Shown one piece after another: positions 1 to 10,660 of a DNA stretch of 64,000 nt. Position 1 is the first letter of the stretch. Each line of letters begins with the position of its first letter. The DNA is from Marasmius tenuissimus (lineage: Eukaryota; Basidiomycota; Agaricomycetes; Agaricales; Marasmiaceae). The notes beneath the pieces were generated by a model. That model saw only the letters and a list, made by a program, of their open reading frames with translations. It had not been told where the DNA came from and did no database searches. The translations under genes were made by a program, and so were the position numbers. Location of the stretch: assembly GCA_029532415.1 (NCBI GenBank), contig JAQOTA010000059.1, positions 434,001-498,000 of the forward strand. Reading direction: 5' to 3'.

Positions 1-3000
1 GGTTCTGATCTCTTAGAAGGTTCGGAGCGACGTCTGAGATCTGGGAACGGAGTATCGTCCCAATCGTCATCAGAGTCTTCATCTTCCGAAGGAATGTTGG
101 GATTTTCACCCAAAGTAAATGGTTCACTACCGACAGGTGTGAAGCCACGAGTTTTGGCATCAGGACACTTATTGTATAAAGTCTCATCAAATAGTGCAGT
201 GCTACCTTTGAATACGGAATTATTACTTCGCATGAACAGGAAGCCTTTCATCCCATCTTGGTAGCCAATGAAAGTCATTAACTCAATACGAGGAGCAAGC
301 TTATTCTTCCTATGATCTTCAGGAATGAAGACGTAGGCTGCACAACCCAATACTCGGAGATGTGAAACATCAGGTGCTTCGCCGTAAAGCTTTTCGAACG
401 GAGTTCGCCAGCCCAAACGTTGCACAGGAGTGCGATTGTAGAGGTGGACAGCGTGCACATGGCAGAATTCCCACCAGGACTGAGGCATGCAAGCTTCAAA
501 GCGAAGAGCTTCAGCCTTCTCATGAATAGTCCTGTTGAATCGTTCAGCACGACCGTTTTGTTGTGGTGTATACGGTATGCTCTGATCCCTTTGGATCCCA
601 TACTCTTTCAGTACTGCATCGAACTTATCTCCTTTGTACTCTCCCCCTTCATCGGACATCCAGGTCTTGACAACAGCATTGAATTGCGTCTTGACCATAG
701 TAAGGAAGTCCCTCAAAGCGGGTACTGCTTCGTCTTTCGTCTTGAGCTTGGAGGTCCAAACGCAGGACGTGCAGTCATCAAGAAAAGAGATGTAGTACTT
801 GTACCGGCGATATGATTCAGCCGGGTACGACTTCAGATCCGAATGTATGCGTTCAAACGGTTTAGAAGCTCTTGTTGTAGAGTTGGGGAACGATTTCTCA
901 TGCATCTTGCCTTCAGCACAACCACGACATAGAGGTGTCTTCTTAGTAGGCATTTTAAGGGCAAGTGGGAAACCTTGCGTATGTTTCCGAGCTTTGTTCA
1001 GGGCTTTATCTGATGGATGCCCAAAGTGTCTGTGCTCAATATCGTAGTCGACGTTGTAAACGACCGACTTGGCCATTAAAACCTCAGCAGATGCTTTCCG
1101 CGAGTGTACCCAATAAATGGTTTGACCAGGCATATGAGGGTAGGAAACAAGCGACTGTCGTCGCTGTGATGAGTAGAAGGCTAACTTCTTCGCGTTTCCA
1201 CGAATTGATAGACCATCTTGAAGGAACTCTCCCATTGATAGTAGACGTATGTCCAATTGAGGTATGTAATAGACAGGGTAGAGACGCGAAACGCGCTCTG
1301 TAAGTTTCCCATCATGTCCTTCAACGTTATGCTTAATGAAGACAGTGCCTTTACCCTTGATCTGTATAGGGTTGCCTTTATTCGCAGTATTTACGATAGG
1401 ACCATCAAGCGATTCATATTCAGCGAAGTCATTCATATCATTCGTGAAATGAGAGGAGGCACCAGAATCAAGGAGCCAACCCTGTGCGTTGTTCACACTT
1501 TTCTTTCCCTTGCACTGAGTACAACCCACAAAGTGAGTGGAGATAGCATTGCAATATGATACAAGTGATGCCAGATCACTACGACTACGATGCGAACTAC
1601 TGATACCAACTAGTTGTGAGCATCGCTGTAAGGTTGCATCAGATTGGGAAAGCAGGTCAAGATAAGGAACTTGCCTGTCATCATGGAACGATCCAAGAGA
1701 GACGTCATCTGGGACGTCCTCAACCCCTGCAGCTTCGGCAATGTCATTGTCAACATCATTACCGAATAGAGAGGTCATGTCTTCCATACCGTCGTCAGAT
1801 CCCCAGTCCATCTCTACATCTTCATCAAGATCAGCGCTACGAGAGCGTTTAGAAGAAGTAGAAGAAGGAGATCCGGCTCCCTCATATCCCTCATCATCCT
1901 CCAAAAGACGCTTGGACGAGGACGCACGTGGTAGTTCAATGCGGTCCTGGAGCGAACGATTGGTGGCGGATGTGACGATCTGTTCGAAGGGTTTGAGATA
2001 CCGCGCCGTCTTGGGGGCACCAAGTCTGTCAGCAAGAGAACGCGCTTCACGGACATCATCAAATACTGACTGAGACGGCTTAAAGCCGGTGAAGGACTGC
2101 ATAGCAGCCGGGTTCTTCTTGACAGCTGGCTGAGGGACAGTGCTGTCACAAGACTTGTCCCAGTGACCGGTGAAATGAGCTGGGGGCGGTGATCCCATAG
2201 CGCGAACAGGAGGGGCGCTGGCAATCTCGGCGCGCAAGGAGTTATTGACCGCGTTCAACGCGATTCGTTCCCTGCGGTTGGTGATCAAAGAGTATGGACG
2301 GATGGGAGCGGGAGAAGCTACGACGGATGCATAAGATGCCAGATGGGAGTGACCATGCGACCGATTGTTACCACCGTTGTTACCGCCGGCGTTGCCGGGA
2401 CCCTGATGCTGGTTGATACCACCACGGGTACCATGCTGCTGCTGCTTCTTCTTCTTACCGTTGTTCTGGTTCGAAGAAGGGCGTTGCTGCTGCTGCTGTG
2501 GTTGACGCTGTTGGCCACGCTGCTGCTGTCCGCGCTGCTGACGTTGCTGCGGCGGACGCTGCTGCTGACCAAAAGATGGCTCGCAGTTACCAGCACGCTT
2601 AACCGCAGAGAGGCGGTTGGCAAGCTGAGGGTTCTGACGTTCGTATTCAACCATAATGGCTTCATGAACGTCCGGGACGGTTAGGGCATCATCATCTGCA
2701 GGATCCCTGACATAGTCATGGAGGCATTTAGAGGAAGCGGCATCCCATTCGGGAGGAATTGCAGCAATGAGTAGAAGAGCTTTGATCAACTCAGGGAGGA
2801 CTACTCCAACTTCGGCAAGTCGTTCAATGTAGAGTTTGAACTTGGCGATGCCAGCCTGGGGATGGCTTGTAGTAAGCCGGAAGGACACAAGTTTGACGAA
2901 GTCGCCATAAATGGCAGAGAGAGTCGGTTCGCCATATGTGTGACTTATAGTGGACCAGGCTTTGGCAGCGTCCATGTCCTTGACTTGTTCAAAGACTTCC

Positions 3001-3344
3001 TTGGTGGAGGTCAACTGAATGATGCCCAGAAGTTGGAGGTCTTTCTCCTCCCATGCTTCAAGCGCGGCATTGTACGCCATGATCTGAGCTTCAGTTGGTT
3101 CTGCACGATCAGGTTCTTCGCCAGCAGCAGGTGTAGCTGCAGGCGTAGCTGCTGAACCGGGGGAAGGAGTGACCGTAATGATCGGAATGATCTCCCCCAG
3201 AGGGTACGTTGGTTTTTTAGCCGCACCAATGAGATGACGATAAAGGCCTTGGGCCTTAGTTACAGCTTCCATTTCACCATGATAGGTCTGGCGGAAACCA
3301 GTGCCGTCGAAGTGACCGGAGAAGAATTTCTTAACGTCGAACAT
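1..3344 (-). CDS. Gag-Pol polyprotein of copia copy A, partial
   Basis: The frame starts at an ATG at 3344 (MFDVKKFF) and I see no stop down to the window edge, so more than 1,100 codons are open. In order it holds a Gag region, a glutamine/arginine-rich basic stretch (about 2440-2580), the aspartic protease with a DSG-A motif (about 1470), a GAG-pre-integrase zinc-binding segment with CRGCAEGK (about 920), and the integrase core up to its NGRAERFNR glutamate region (about 540). The equivalent frame in copy B is broken, so copy A is the better preserved over this part. Gag would form the particle, protease would mature the polyprotein and integrase would insert the cDNA. The product continues beyond the window. 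Confidence 0.9.
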   Translation of the reverse strand, partial: MFDVKKFFSGHFDGTGFRQTYHGEMEAVTKAQGLYRHLIGAAKKPTYPLGEIIPIITVTPSPGSAATPAATPAAGEEPDRAEPTEAQIMAYNAALEAWEEKDLQLLGIIQLTSTKEVFEQVKDMDAAKAWSTISHTYGEPTLSAIYGDFVKLVSFRLTTSHPQAGIAKFKLYIERLAEVGVVLPELIKALLLIAAIPPEWDAASSKCLHDYVRDPADDDALTVPDVHEAIMVEYERQNPQLANRLSAVKRAGNCEPSFGQQQRPPQQRQQRGQQQRGQQRQPQQQQQRPSSNQNNGKKKKQQQHGTRGGINQHQGPGNAGGNNGGNNRSHGHSHLASYASVVASPAPIRPYSLITNRRERIALNAVNNSLRAEIASAPPVRAMGSPPPAHFTGHWDKSCDSTVPQPAVKKNPAAMQSFTGFKPSQSVFDDVREARSLADRLGAPKTARYLKPFEQIVTSATNRSLQDRIELPRASSSKRLLEDDEGYEGAGSPSSTSSKRSRSADLDEDVEMDWGSDDGMEDMTSLFGNDVDNDIAEAAGVEDVPDDVSLGSFHDDRQVPYLDLLSQSDATLQRCSQLVGISSSHRSRSDLASLVSYCNAISTHFVGCTQCKGKKSVNNAQGWLLDSGASSHFTNDMNDFAEYESLDGPIVNTANKGNPIQIKGKGTVFIKHNVEGHDGKLTERVSRLYPVYYIPQLDIRLLSMGEFLQDGLSIRGNAKKLAFYSSQRRQSLVSYPHMPGQTIYWVHSRKASAEVLMAKSVVYNVDYDIEHRHFGHPSDKALNKARKHTQGFPLALKMPTKKTPLCRGCAEGKMHEKSFPNSTTRASKPFERIHSDLKSYPAESYRRYKYYISFLDDCTSCVWTSKLKTKDEAVPALRDFLTMVKTQFNAVVKTWMSDEGGEYKGDKFDAVLKEYGIQRDQSIPYTPQQNGRAERFNRTIHEKAEALRFEACMPQSWWEFCHVHAVHLYNRTPVQRLGWRTPFEKLYGEAPDVSHLRVLGCAAYVFIPEDHRKNKLAPRIELMTFIGYQDGMKGFLFMRSNNSVFKGSTALFDETLYNKCPDAKTRGFTPVGSEPFTLGENPNIPSEDEDSDDDWDDTPFPDLRRRSEPSKRSE

Positions 3345-3628
3345 GGTAGTAAGAGGTTAGGTTTGGTGTTGGATCTAGAAAAGACAGCATCAGCATGCGT
3401 CTAATCAACACAGGGAGCAGCCATGAAGGCGCTATGCTCAACAAGGAGCATTGGATCCTTTAGATCCGATGTCGTCGAAGGACGTACATCAATGCCATAG
3501 ATCGAGCACTCAATTAAGAGGTTGATGGCAACATGCAGGTCTAGCCTAGCTAGCCGATGACAGCAGCCTAGGGGCGCTCGTCGCTGACAGCAGCCATTAA
3601 GGCGCTCGTCATTGTAGTCGGGCTAACC

Positions 3629-3641
3629 GGGGCCCATAACC
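3629..3641 (-). other. Primer binding site, half-tRNA type (copy A)
   Basis: On the minus strand, directly after the 5' LTR, the element reads GGTTATGGGCCCC. This matches the primer site of Drosophila copia, which pairs with the anticodon arm of initiator methionine tRNA rather than its 3' end. The same 13 bases sit at the same place in copy B (35089-35101) and in the second family (25420-25432). The untranslated leader between this site and the Gag ATG at 3344 is about 285 bp. Confidence 0.8.
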
Positions 3642-3963
3642 TGATGAGCCGGCATGACGCCTAGCGCAGAGGACTACAACATGGACTACACTACTACTTA
3701 CCAGAGAGGAGTTTAGAGGGATAGAGGCGAGACGTAGAAGCTCAAGCACACTGTAGATTCAAGTAGAGAAGTACGAGCTTATATACATGTAGATACAATA
3801 GAGTTACCATATAGAGACAACAATAGAAATTGTACATATGAGCATAATGAACAATGAAGAATAGAACAATAGCGAATGCATTGTCCCACATAATACAATG
3901 GCGGGAAGTATGAACCAGGACTTCGAATATACCGGGATCTAATTATAGTCCACGGATTCAACA
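3642..3963 (-). repeat. 5' LTR of copia copy A
   Basis: 322 bp, TG...CA termini. The U5-side end (3642 to about 3755) is almost identical to the copy B LTRs, while the U3 side is visibly diverged with small indels. A TATATAAG box on the minus strand (near 3777-3785) would serve as the core promoter. No second LTR of this copy is in view, so its age cannot be judged from LTR divergence. Confidence 0.92.
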
Positions 3964-5036
3964 GGACGGTGGAAGACGTGTTGTTGTTACTAGCACGTAA
4001 GGCTGTGATCATTCGGGTGTGGCCATCGATAAAACCGTGGATGACGATCCCCCATCGAATCAAGGCTAGAGGAAGCAATCAGCCTCAGCACTTCACTTAT
4101 TCTTTGGCAACACTTACCATGATGTCCGTCATGGTTCCAAAGGAAATTGGGGCCAGGAACCTTATATTTTCGACGTTTGATTCTGACCCGATCGAATACT
4201 CGATGTACGGGGTCGATCCGAATCAGAGACTGGCGAATGTGTTCGTGTTGAACTATTTGGCCCACGCTTCTAAGCATGCCTTGAAGAGTTTTCACGCCGG
4301 CCTTTGGGAAGTGGTTGCGCAAGTCAATGAGGGTAAGGTCCAAGGCTTCGTCCGTCATAAGCGACAGATAGCCTGAGGTAGCAGAAGAAGGGCCTGGCTG
4401 TGCTGCAGGGGGTTCGAGGTCCAGAAAGTCCTCTTGTGGCTCCGGTGGTTCCTCAGCCTCTTCCTCATCCTCAACTCGGCCTTGCGTCTGCTCTGGAAAA
4501 ACCCCCGGTGCAACGATTCCATGTTGTATGAGAGCCCTGCGAACAGTTCGCCTGCTGAGACCCAAAAAGTGTGCAATCCCAGCGGTCGTACGTTGTGTAT
4601 AAGCCCACGCCAAAAAGTCCCTGTTGATCACATTCCTTGGTCTCCCTCTTTCTCCATCAGCTACTGTCTCCACGATGACTGGCCTTCCATGGTGGCTTGA
4701 CTCGGTGGCACGTTTGTACATCTGCCTAATGTCCAACAGCATGACCTGTAAATTTGTTTGGAGTGTTTGCCACTCCGCCTGATCTGTGAAAGCCAATCGA
4801 TTCCGTAACAACTGGTGAGGGTACTAAGCGAATCTTGATACTTAGGGACTCACCTCCTCCACCGCCCCCTGGAAGTCTTCTATATTATCGCCCAAAAGCT
4901 GAAGTAAAAACAGCTCGGAATCATCCAAGTCTTGTGCCATCTTGATCATCTCAACGAACTCTTCGTGCCGCTGTCTGAATGCATTCAAAAGAGCCGTCTG
5001 GTTGGGTTCATTCATGGTTTGCAGAGGTAGATCCAT
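3964..5036 (-). pseudogene. Integrase-like (DDE core) protein gene, interrupted by copia copy A
   Basis: Three exons fit on the minus strand: 5036-4854, 4811-4118 and 4065-3964, with GT-AG introns of 42 and 52 bp. The protein starts MDLPLQTMNEP, carries a helix-turn-helix-like stretch (LGLSRRTVRRALIQHG, encoded near 4580) and an acidic EDEEEAEEP linker. It then enters the segment PGPNFLWNHDGHH, continuing after the second intron as LIRWGIVIHGFIDGHTR. That pattern is known to me from a large agaricomycete family annotated as integrase core domain proteins; the Asp residues look like the start of a DDE-type catalytic fold. The frame stops abruptly at the LTR boundary (3963/3964), so the C-terminal catalytic part must lie beyond the left edge. 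The family call rests on motif memory, not on a search. Confidence 0.68.
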
Positions 5037-5558
5037 TGTGATCGATCGCCAAAAGCTGGCGCCTTGGGAAAGAAACTTCCCCTTTAGGAAAGTCAGTCAG
5101 GTGAGCATCTGTTCTTACTTACTTTCTTCAGCCACCTTTGATTTGATCTTACTTGAGCCTCTTGTTGAAGATTCATGGACAGAGCCCATGAAAAGTATCC
5201 AAGACCTAGTCAACCAAACCTCGGAACTTCCCGCGTAGCCCTTTTCCGCACTATTTCCACACATACAGGCCCATCTGAGACCCCCTTACTGTGCGGGAGA
5301 GCTGAAAACCTAGGGAATACCAAGTTCAGGGTAGTAAACGCGTCGAAGCCTGCCACAAAAGTTATCATTCAAAATTCTCTGGTTAATGAGCGTGCACGGG
5401 CCCTAATACATTCCAGATCTGACGTACACCATCAAAATGGCATGAATGAATTAGGACGGACGTTCATCTCATTTCTGATTTAGACTCTCATCAAGGGAGC
5501 GTGACGTCTGTTTTCTTTTCTTCCATCCTTTTCTCTCTCTCTTTCCTTTGCCCTGGTA
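5037..5558. other. Intergenic region, divergent promoters
   Basis: This 520 bp gap lies between the minus-strand integrase-like gene and the plus-strand gene at 5559, so it should hold both promoters. A pyrimidine-rich tract (about 5510-5550, cttttctctctctctttcc) precedes the plus-strand ATG, as is common at fungal transcription starts. No convincing TATA box or RNA gene was seen. Confidence 0.5.
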
Positions 5559-6877
5559 ATGAGCAAGGGCTCTACCAACCAGCAAAACGACTCGCAATTC
5601 TTTGACTACAAAAGGTTTAACCAGGATCAGGAGTTCAAGACCACCTGGAACACCGAGCCTGTTGGAAACTCGGATTCAAACGACAGACACCTTTTGAACC
5701 TGGATAGGCTTCCGCCGATTGCCCTCCCCCTTCTGTTGTCATTAGCAGACAGTTCTGAGTCAATGCCTCCAAAACAGACAGAGGTCCCTGTGCCCTCGTG
5801 CATTTCCTGGGGCGTGCTCGTGTCAAGTGCTGCACCTCAGAATCAGGACAACCTCTCTGGGCCCGTTTTTAGCGAACGTCTCCTCAATTCGAGCCATGAG
5901 CCCAGCTCCTCTGACGAGGACTCGCAGTCCAGTGAAGAGGACGAAGCTCCACCTACCGCTGGCTTACCGTTGGAATCCCTGGAGGAGACGAAGGCACGTG
6001 CTTTTGACGGCGTTAACTACAATGCGACAACAGTTAAAGGGCTTCAACCCCCTTGTGATCGAGGTGAGTCTTTTAGATTTCTTGACTACAGGAAGTTCGC
6101 CCTGACCTGGACGCAGTGGTTCTTCACCTCTTTCTCAAGCTCCATGGACAGCAGGCTCGCTTGGTTACGATTACCGACTTATTAATCTATACCGAAGCCC
6201 TCTTGATCGAAGAACCTCCACAAGGCCCGGGTATTTTTCGTAAGGCAGGACCGGTGTACACAACCTCTAGCAGCGCACTGCTGGGAGCGTTCTTCCATGG
6301 ACTTCGTTTCCAAGATGGGTTTGGAACAGTACAACGGAGTGATTTGGAGAAAGAGCTGCATCAGTATTGGAACTGCGTTCACCTGGCTACGACGTTCCAA
6401 ATGCCAGAAAGCTGTGACCAAGCATTGATCTATGGCGGGGGGTTTAGGATTATTGGTCCTGGTGGCATGATAAGCTTGGGTCAGAAGCCTTCGGACCTTG
6501 CTGAGTTCCTACCGGCACTGAATCTTCAGCACGGCCCTACCTATGGATTCCTCACTAGACACCGCCGACAGGATTGTCGAGCGAGGCCTTCTTGCCACTT
6601 TGTTTTAGCCTTGGCCGTAACACCCCCGGTCTCTGACACGGCTCAGAAGGAGTCATCCTTCAGCACCTCTATTAACTATTATCCACTCCCCCAGGGTGCA
6701 GCCTCTACACCGCCAGACAGCACCCATATTAACTATTATGGGTTGTATGGCGAGCTGAACTCTGCGTTGGTGTCAGAGTCCCGGTACCCCTGGTATCAAC
6801 CCGCTCGGGGCCCTGTGTCTCAACCTCAGCCTCCTCAGCCTCTTACTTTTGTATATGAACAGCCTGATGGATCTTGA
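5559..6877 (+). CDS. Uncharacterised protein, two exons
   Basis: The first exon begins at ATG 5559 (MSKGSTNQQND) and encodes a low-complexity, acidic region (SSSDEDSQSSEEDEAP near 5905-5950). The second exon begins at 6091, reading EVRPDLDAVVLHLF, and continues to TGA at 6875. The acceptor gactacag at 6083-6090 is clear. Joining the two frames needs a phase-0 donor: gttaaa or gttaac near 6015-6035 fits, whereas the stronger-looking gtgagt at 6064 leads to a stop. The second half is globular-looking (FRKAGPVYTTSSSALLGAFF, GGGFRIIGPGG), and its C-terminus is proline/glutamine-rich. I do not recognise the family. A frameshifted relic is a possible alternative. Confidence 0.55.
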
Positions 6878-7650
6878 AGATTCCCTTTATTCCAATCCCT
6901 CTGTCACCAAGATCTTGTTTTGTTCAGTACCTTCACCCGCCACCTTCTTTCAACATTCTTCTGCCACGCCTGCCCATCTACATCTACATCTGTCTCGCTC
7001 CGTGCTTATTTACCCCTCTAATCCACCTATTCCTTGTCGAGTCTCATGCAATGCTCGTAATGTATACTTACTTCCCTTCTTGTCCTGAGCACGTTGACCC
7101 CAGCCAAGTCCCTTGGTTGGAGGGGAACCCTCTGTGTACAGCAGGCGCTCACGACCAAGAAAGAAGATCATTCCGCAGGTTTTGATGCGTATTAAACTAC
7201 ATTGATAACACGCTAGTATGGGCATGAGGTAGTAGGTAGTAATGGGTAATAGAAGGGGAGTAGCGGATATACCTCAATACTATTGAAGTAGTAGGAAATG
7301 CGCATCAATCGCATAGGGATCATGGATAAGTCATACGTAGCGTAGCTAGGGTGGGTGGTGGTGAGTGTTGTTCCAAGACCGAGACTCACCCCAACTTGGA
7401 AGGAAGTAGAGAGGATTTGATGAGGGGGAAGACACAGACTTGGAAACAATAACGTTGCCTTGATTCAGCCTGTAAGTTGAGTGGTGTTTGCCACTGTTTG
7501 AGTAGACGTGGAGGACGAAACCCACTCCTCGTCGTTCCTAATGTCCGGTAATTGTGACGAAGCTACAACCTAACCAATGCACTCGGGGACCGAGGTTTTA
7601 AGGATCATTTCGATCACCAAACGTAAGAGATTTCGAGAGACGTCGTTCAA
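6878..7650. other. Intergenic region, nothing recognised
   Basis: No supported ORF, RNA gene or repeat was found. The first 200 bp are T/C-rich and probably contain the 3' UTR of the upstream gene. Confidence 0.45.
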
Positions 7651-7659
7651 TCTTCATTG

Positions 7660-9065
7660 AACGACCTCGAGAGCCAGAATTACTGAGCCCTCACCGATAC
7701 GAACCGACGTTCTCGAGTTCACACCGCTCTCGTCCCTCACGAAGATACCCGAACGTTATTGGCATATCAGATTTTGATACCAGTGACGAAGAGTTCCCGA
7801 TTCGCTCAACCCCTCGTTCGGTAGCTTGTGGTCGTGGTGTCCATTTTGCTGCAACGCCAAGCTATCGAGAAGTTACACCAGCTGCCACTTCATCACGGCG
7901 ACCTGGTGAGATTCGAGCTGCAGGGTACCGTCATACTCCGCTCAGGGTTGGGAGTTCCCCGTCATTGTCGGAGAGTGAGGTTGAGAAAAAAGGTAAGTTA
8001 AAAGGTAAGAAAATAAGGGATGATAACGCACCTAAGAACCCACAAAATCCTCCATCCAATAACGAGTCGTCCGACGATGTCCGTATCAAGATAGTGGAGA
8101 CGAACAGTGAAGGAGAAGAGCTGACGCTTCTCGAGAGGAAGGTGGAAGGTGAAAGGCAAGAGGTGCCGGCTGGTTCAAGCGCCGAGGCGCCAAAGTCCAA
8201 GCGTGGGAGTCAGTTGCCTGCGCTGGAATCTTCCATCAGCACCCCAGATATTCCGCACCGTTCAAGTGCACAGCCACCTGTTCCCCCTTCCTCTTCAACT
8301 TCCATGACGCCTAGGGCCGTCCCTCTCGATCTTGATCTTCCTCCCCATTTACCTCAAGAATCCTCAAGTTCAAGGCTTGAGAATCAAGATGAAAGCAAGA
8401 TCGAGGGTGATAGAGGAGATGAAAGCGACGAGCAGATGAAAAGATGGAAAGAGAAAGGGAAATGGAAAGCTGGTGAGTCGTCAACACCACCTGGAGGTTC
8501 TGGATCGAGAGATACGAGCTGGAGACGTAGCTCGAGAGCTAATGCAGGTGGAGGGACGACTCCCAATGCCTTTTTGCAGGCTCAAAATTTCCGACAAGCG
8601 ATTGCTGATGCAAACGAATCAGTTAGCCGGACTGGACCAGCACCTTCGACTCTATCCTCCCCTCGTGTCCCAACTAACCCAGCAAGACGTAGCGAAGATT
8701 TTGATCTCCAGGATTCGACTTGAAGTACTGGCCGTAGAAGATCAGGCCCATCATTTCCGACTGGTGCAGGTACAATACCTGGAGAACCGGATCGTTTGGA
8801 AGATAATGTGGCAAGTGGCCCATTGTCTTCGAGATCTGACGTGGTAAATGACCCGTCAATACTCTCCAGAGATGTAGCGAACGACTCATCTCGTTTTTCA
8901 TCATACAGGACGCCCCCGCCAGGTTCGTCTCCCCCGGATGGATCTCCTCCTGGATCTTCGCCGCTGTCTTCAAAGGGTGACGACGATGGTGAACACGGTG
9001 ACAGCGACCCTCGCTCAACAAGGGTAAGCAGTCCAATGGGTTCATCACCGACACGTTGCGCGTAG
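7660..9065 (+). pseudogene. Disordered, gag-like ORF relic with an in-frame TGA
   Basis: One frame stays open from about 7650 to 9065 except for a TGA at 8721-8723. It encodes Ser/Pro/Arg-rich, low-complexity protein (HRSRPSRRYP, GKLKGKKIRDD, and PPPGSSPPDGSPPGSSPLSS near the end followed by an acidic GDDDGEHGDSD). Such composition resembles the N-terminal and proline-acidic linker regions of Gag proteins from mushroom Ty3 elements, but no zinc knuckle or protease motif is present. No convincing ATG starts the frame. It could also be an exon of a host gene encoding an unstructured protein. The relic reading rests on the internal stop and the missing start. Confidence 0.4.
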
Positions 9066-9273
9066 CATGGGGAAACGGCTGATTGAGGGAGACGGAAGGG
9101 ACGAGATGAGGGCGAGGAGAGAAACGTTAGGCGCCTAAATAGCGCCGGCGCTCACCTCGCGTCAATCTCATCTGAGATCTCGGAAAATTGTGAGCAACAC
9201 GTGATCAAACACACTGACGCGTCGCGGTCGCGGTCATTTGTTGATTGGGTCTGGGCGTGGGAGCCCTCTGAAT

Positions 9274-9280
9274 TATATAA
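9274..9280 (+). promoter_or_regulatory. TATA-like box
   Basis: The motif tatataa is followed by a pyrimidine-rich region (about 9295-9320), the arrangement expected of a core promoter or of an LTR U3/R junction. No ORF downstream is convincing, so it may belong to a decayed element. Confidence 0.3.
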
Positions 9281-10525
9281 GGAGGGTCACACACGCCTTT
9301 CTTCTTTGGTCTCCCACTTGCTGAGCTGACCCCTATTGCAGACGGTAGCCTCCTCTTTAGGCTGGTCGGCGAAATAGGTGGGAGACCCACCCCTCAAGAC
9401 CTCCACCCCGCTCAGGTGAGCTCACTTTCTGGATAAAATTATCTCCCCCCCGGGCTGACCGCCGGCATTATTCAGTTCTACTCAGAGCTTGGATGTCTGA
9501 GGAGCACGGCTGTCACATTACGTGGCGGTGTAATGCGGTTTGCTTCCCACCACCATCTCTCTCGTTCCCCGGAGCCGCCATCTAGCAGGCTACGCCTTCA
9601 ACGTCGTCACCAAACTCGACAGGCTCGAAAACTCCCTGGACTCGAAAACGGCACGGATTGGAGTCGGATGTGAGGGTTTTGGAAGGGATTTGGCTGGGAC
9701 GGTTGCTTCGAAGGATTTGGCCGCCAAGGTGCGTTATTTTTTGTCACTAGGCTGCTCCAGGGCCGTCTTTTCACCACTCTACCCCAGCATCCTACCATTC
9801 CGCCCTCCGTGTTACTCAAAACCTGCCCCAACCGACGGTCCCTTTCAAACCCAACGACGAACGCCGTCTTCGCACCACGACCCCCAAATTACGAGGCACT
9901 ACCGGCGAACGCGATCACTACGCCCGGGTTACTTTTCGAGAGGGTTGGAGATGAGAGGTCAGGCTCGATTGCGAGCTCAGAGCATGTTTGTTGGTCAGGG
10001 TGGGTTTTTGCCGGTTATGACGTTTCGATGCATATGCTCACTGGCTATCACCAATTTCGGTGTTCAGGATCGTTTACAACCGCCCAAATCTGCGCCCTCG
10101 CTGGCTCAGAATCATGAAAGTTGCCGTGTTAAACGCACAAAGCCCTCAGAGTGAGGGGTTTGGTACATTGGGACCGCGGAAGCGGCGTCGGATTCGGAAT
10201 CAACCGCTTCAGGGCACGAATGTTCACACTCTACGCTCTCAAGCCGGAACGCCTGCTCGGCCATTTGTGCTGCCGTGATGGGTGTACGAGGTGTGTGCGT
10301 TTTTGCCTGTTCCTCAGTCTTGCAGGGCACTAATCGTTATTTAGGCGCTGCAAGGAGTTTCGAGGGGTTGACACCCAACCTGCAAGCCAGAGCCGTCCGT
10401 CTTGTCGTGGTCTTGAAAATTACAACCTCCCACGCCGACTGCACGCAGCAACTGCGGATCCATGTTCTTGTTGCGGCCACTCCAATGAGGTGTTCCTTCG
10501 TTGGGTTCTCCTCCCCGCCCGTTTG

Positions 10526-10660
10526 CTCTTGAGAACAAATGGTCCGTTCTGCCGACCCCGTGAGGAACGGTGTCGTTCCTTACGAGCCCTTAGCCCCCAA
10601 CGTTTGAATGAGCAGAGGCTGTGCTTTCAGATACGCTGGGTGCCGGATCGTCAATGCAGG
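10526..10660 (+). repeat. Diverged direct repeat, unit 1
   Basis: The segment holding tccgttctgcc, gaggaacgg and cgagccc, then ggatcgtc, recurs in the same order about 709 bp further on (11233-11370). Spacing is nearly constant over the matched blocks, so this is one old duplication rather than chance words. Its nature is unknown. Confidence 0.45.

Larger units (their letters stand above)
1..3963 (-). mobile_element. Ty1/copia LTR retrotransposon copy A, partial (left edge cut)
   Basis: This is the 5' portion of a copia-type element read on the minus strand: 5' LTR (3642-3963), primer site (3629-3641), a leader of about 300 bp and a Gag-Pol frame that runs off the window at base 1. It is closely similar to copy B at 28569-35412, which gives the family and boundaries. 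The LTR begins with TG and ends with CA. The 5 bp beside it (3964-3968, ggacg) should be one target-site duplicate; its partner lies outside the window. The element sits inside an exon of the integrase-like gene at 3964-5036. RT and RNase H are not in view. Confidence 0.93.

Noticed and set aside
2343..2684. Leucine-rich plus-strand ORF that looks like a membrane protein
   Set aside because: It is the antisense of the Gln/Arg-rich stretch of Gag in copia copy A; the same shadow occurs at 33797-34165 in copy B.
6064..6090. 28-bp intron with gtgagt donor in the gene at 5559-6877
   Set aside because: It is too short for these genes, and splicing it leads directly to a stop codon in the upstream frame.
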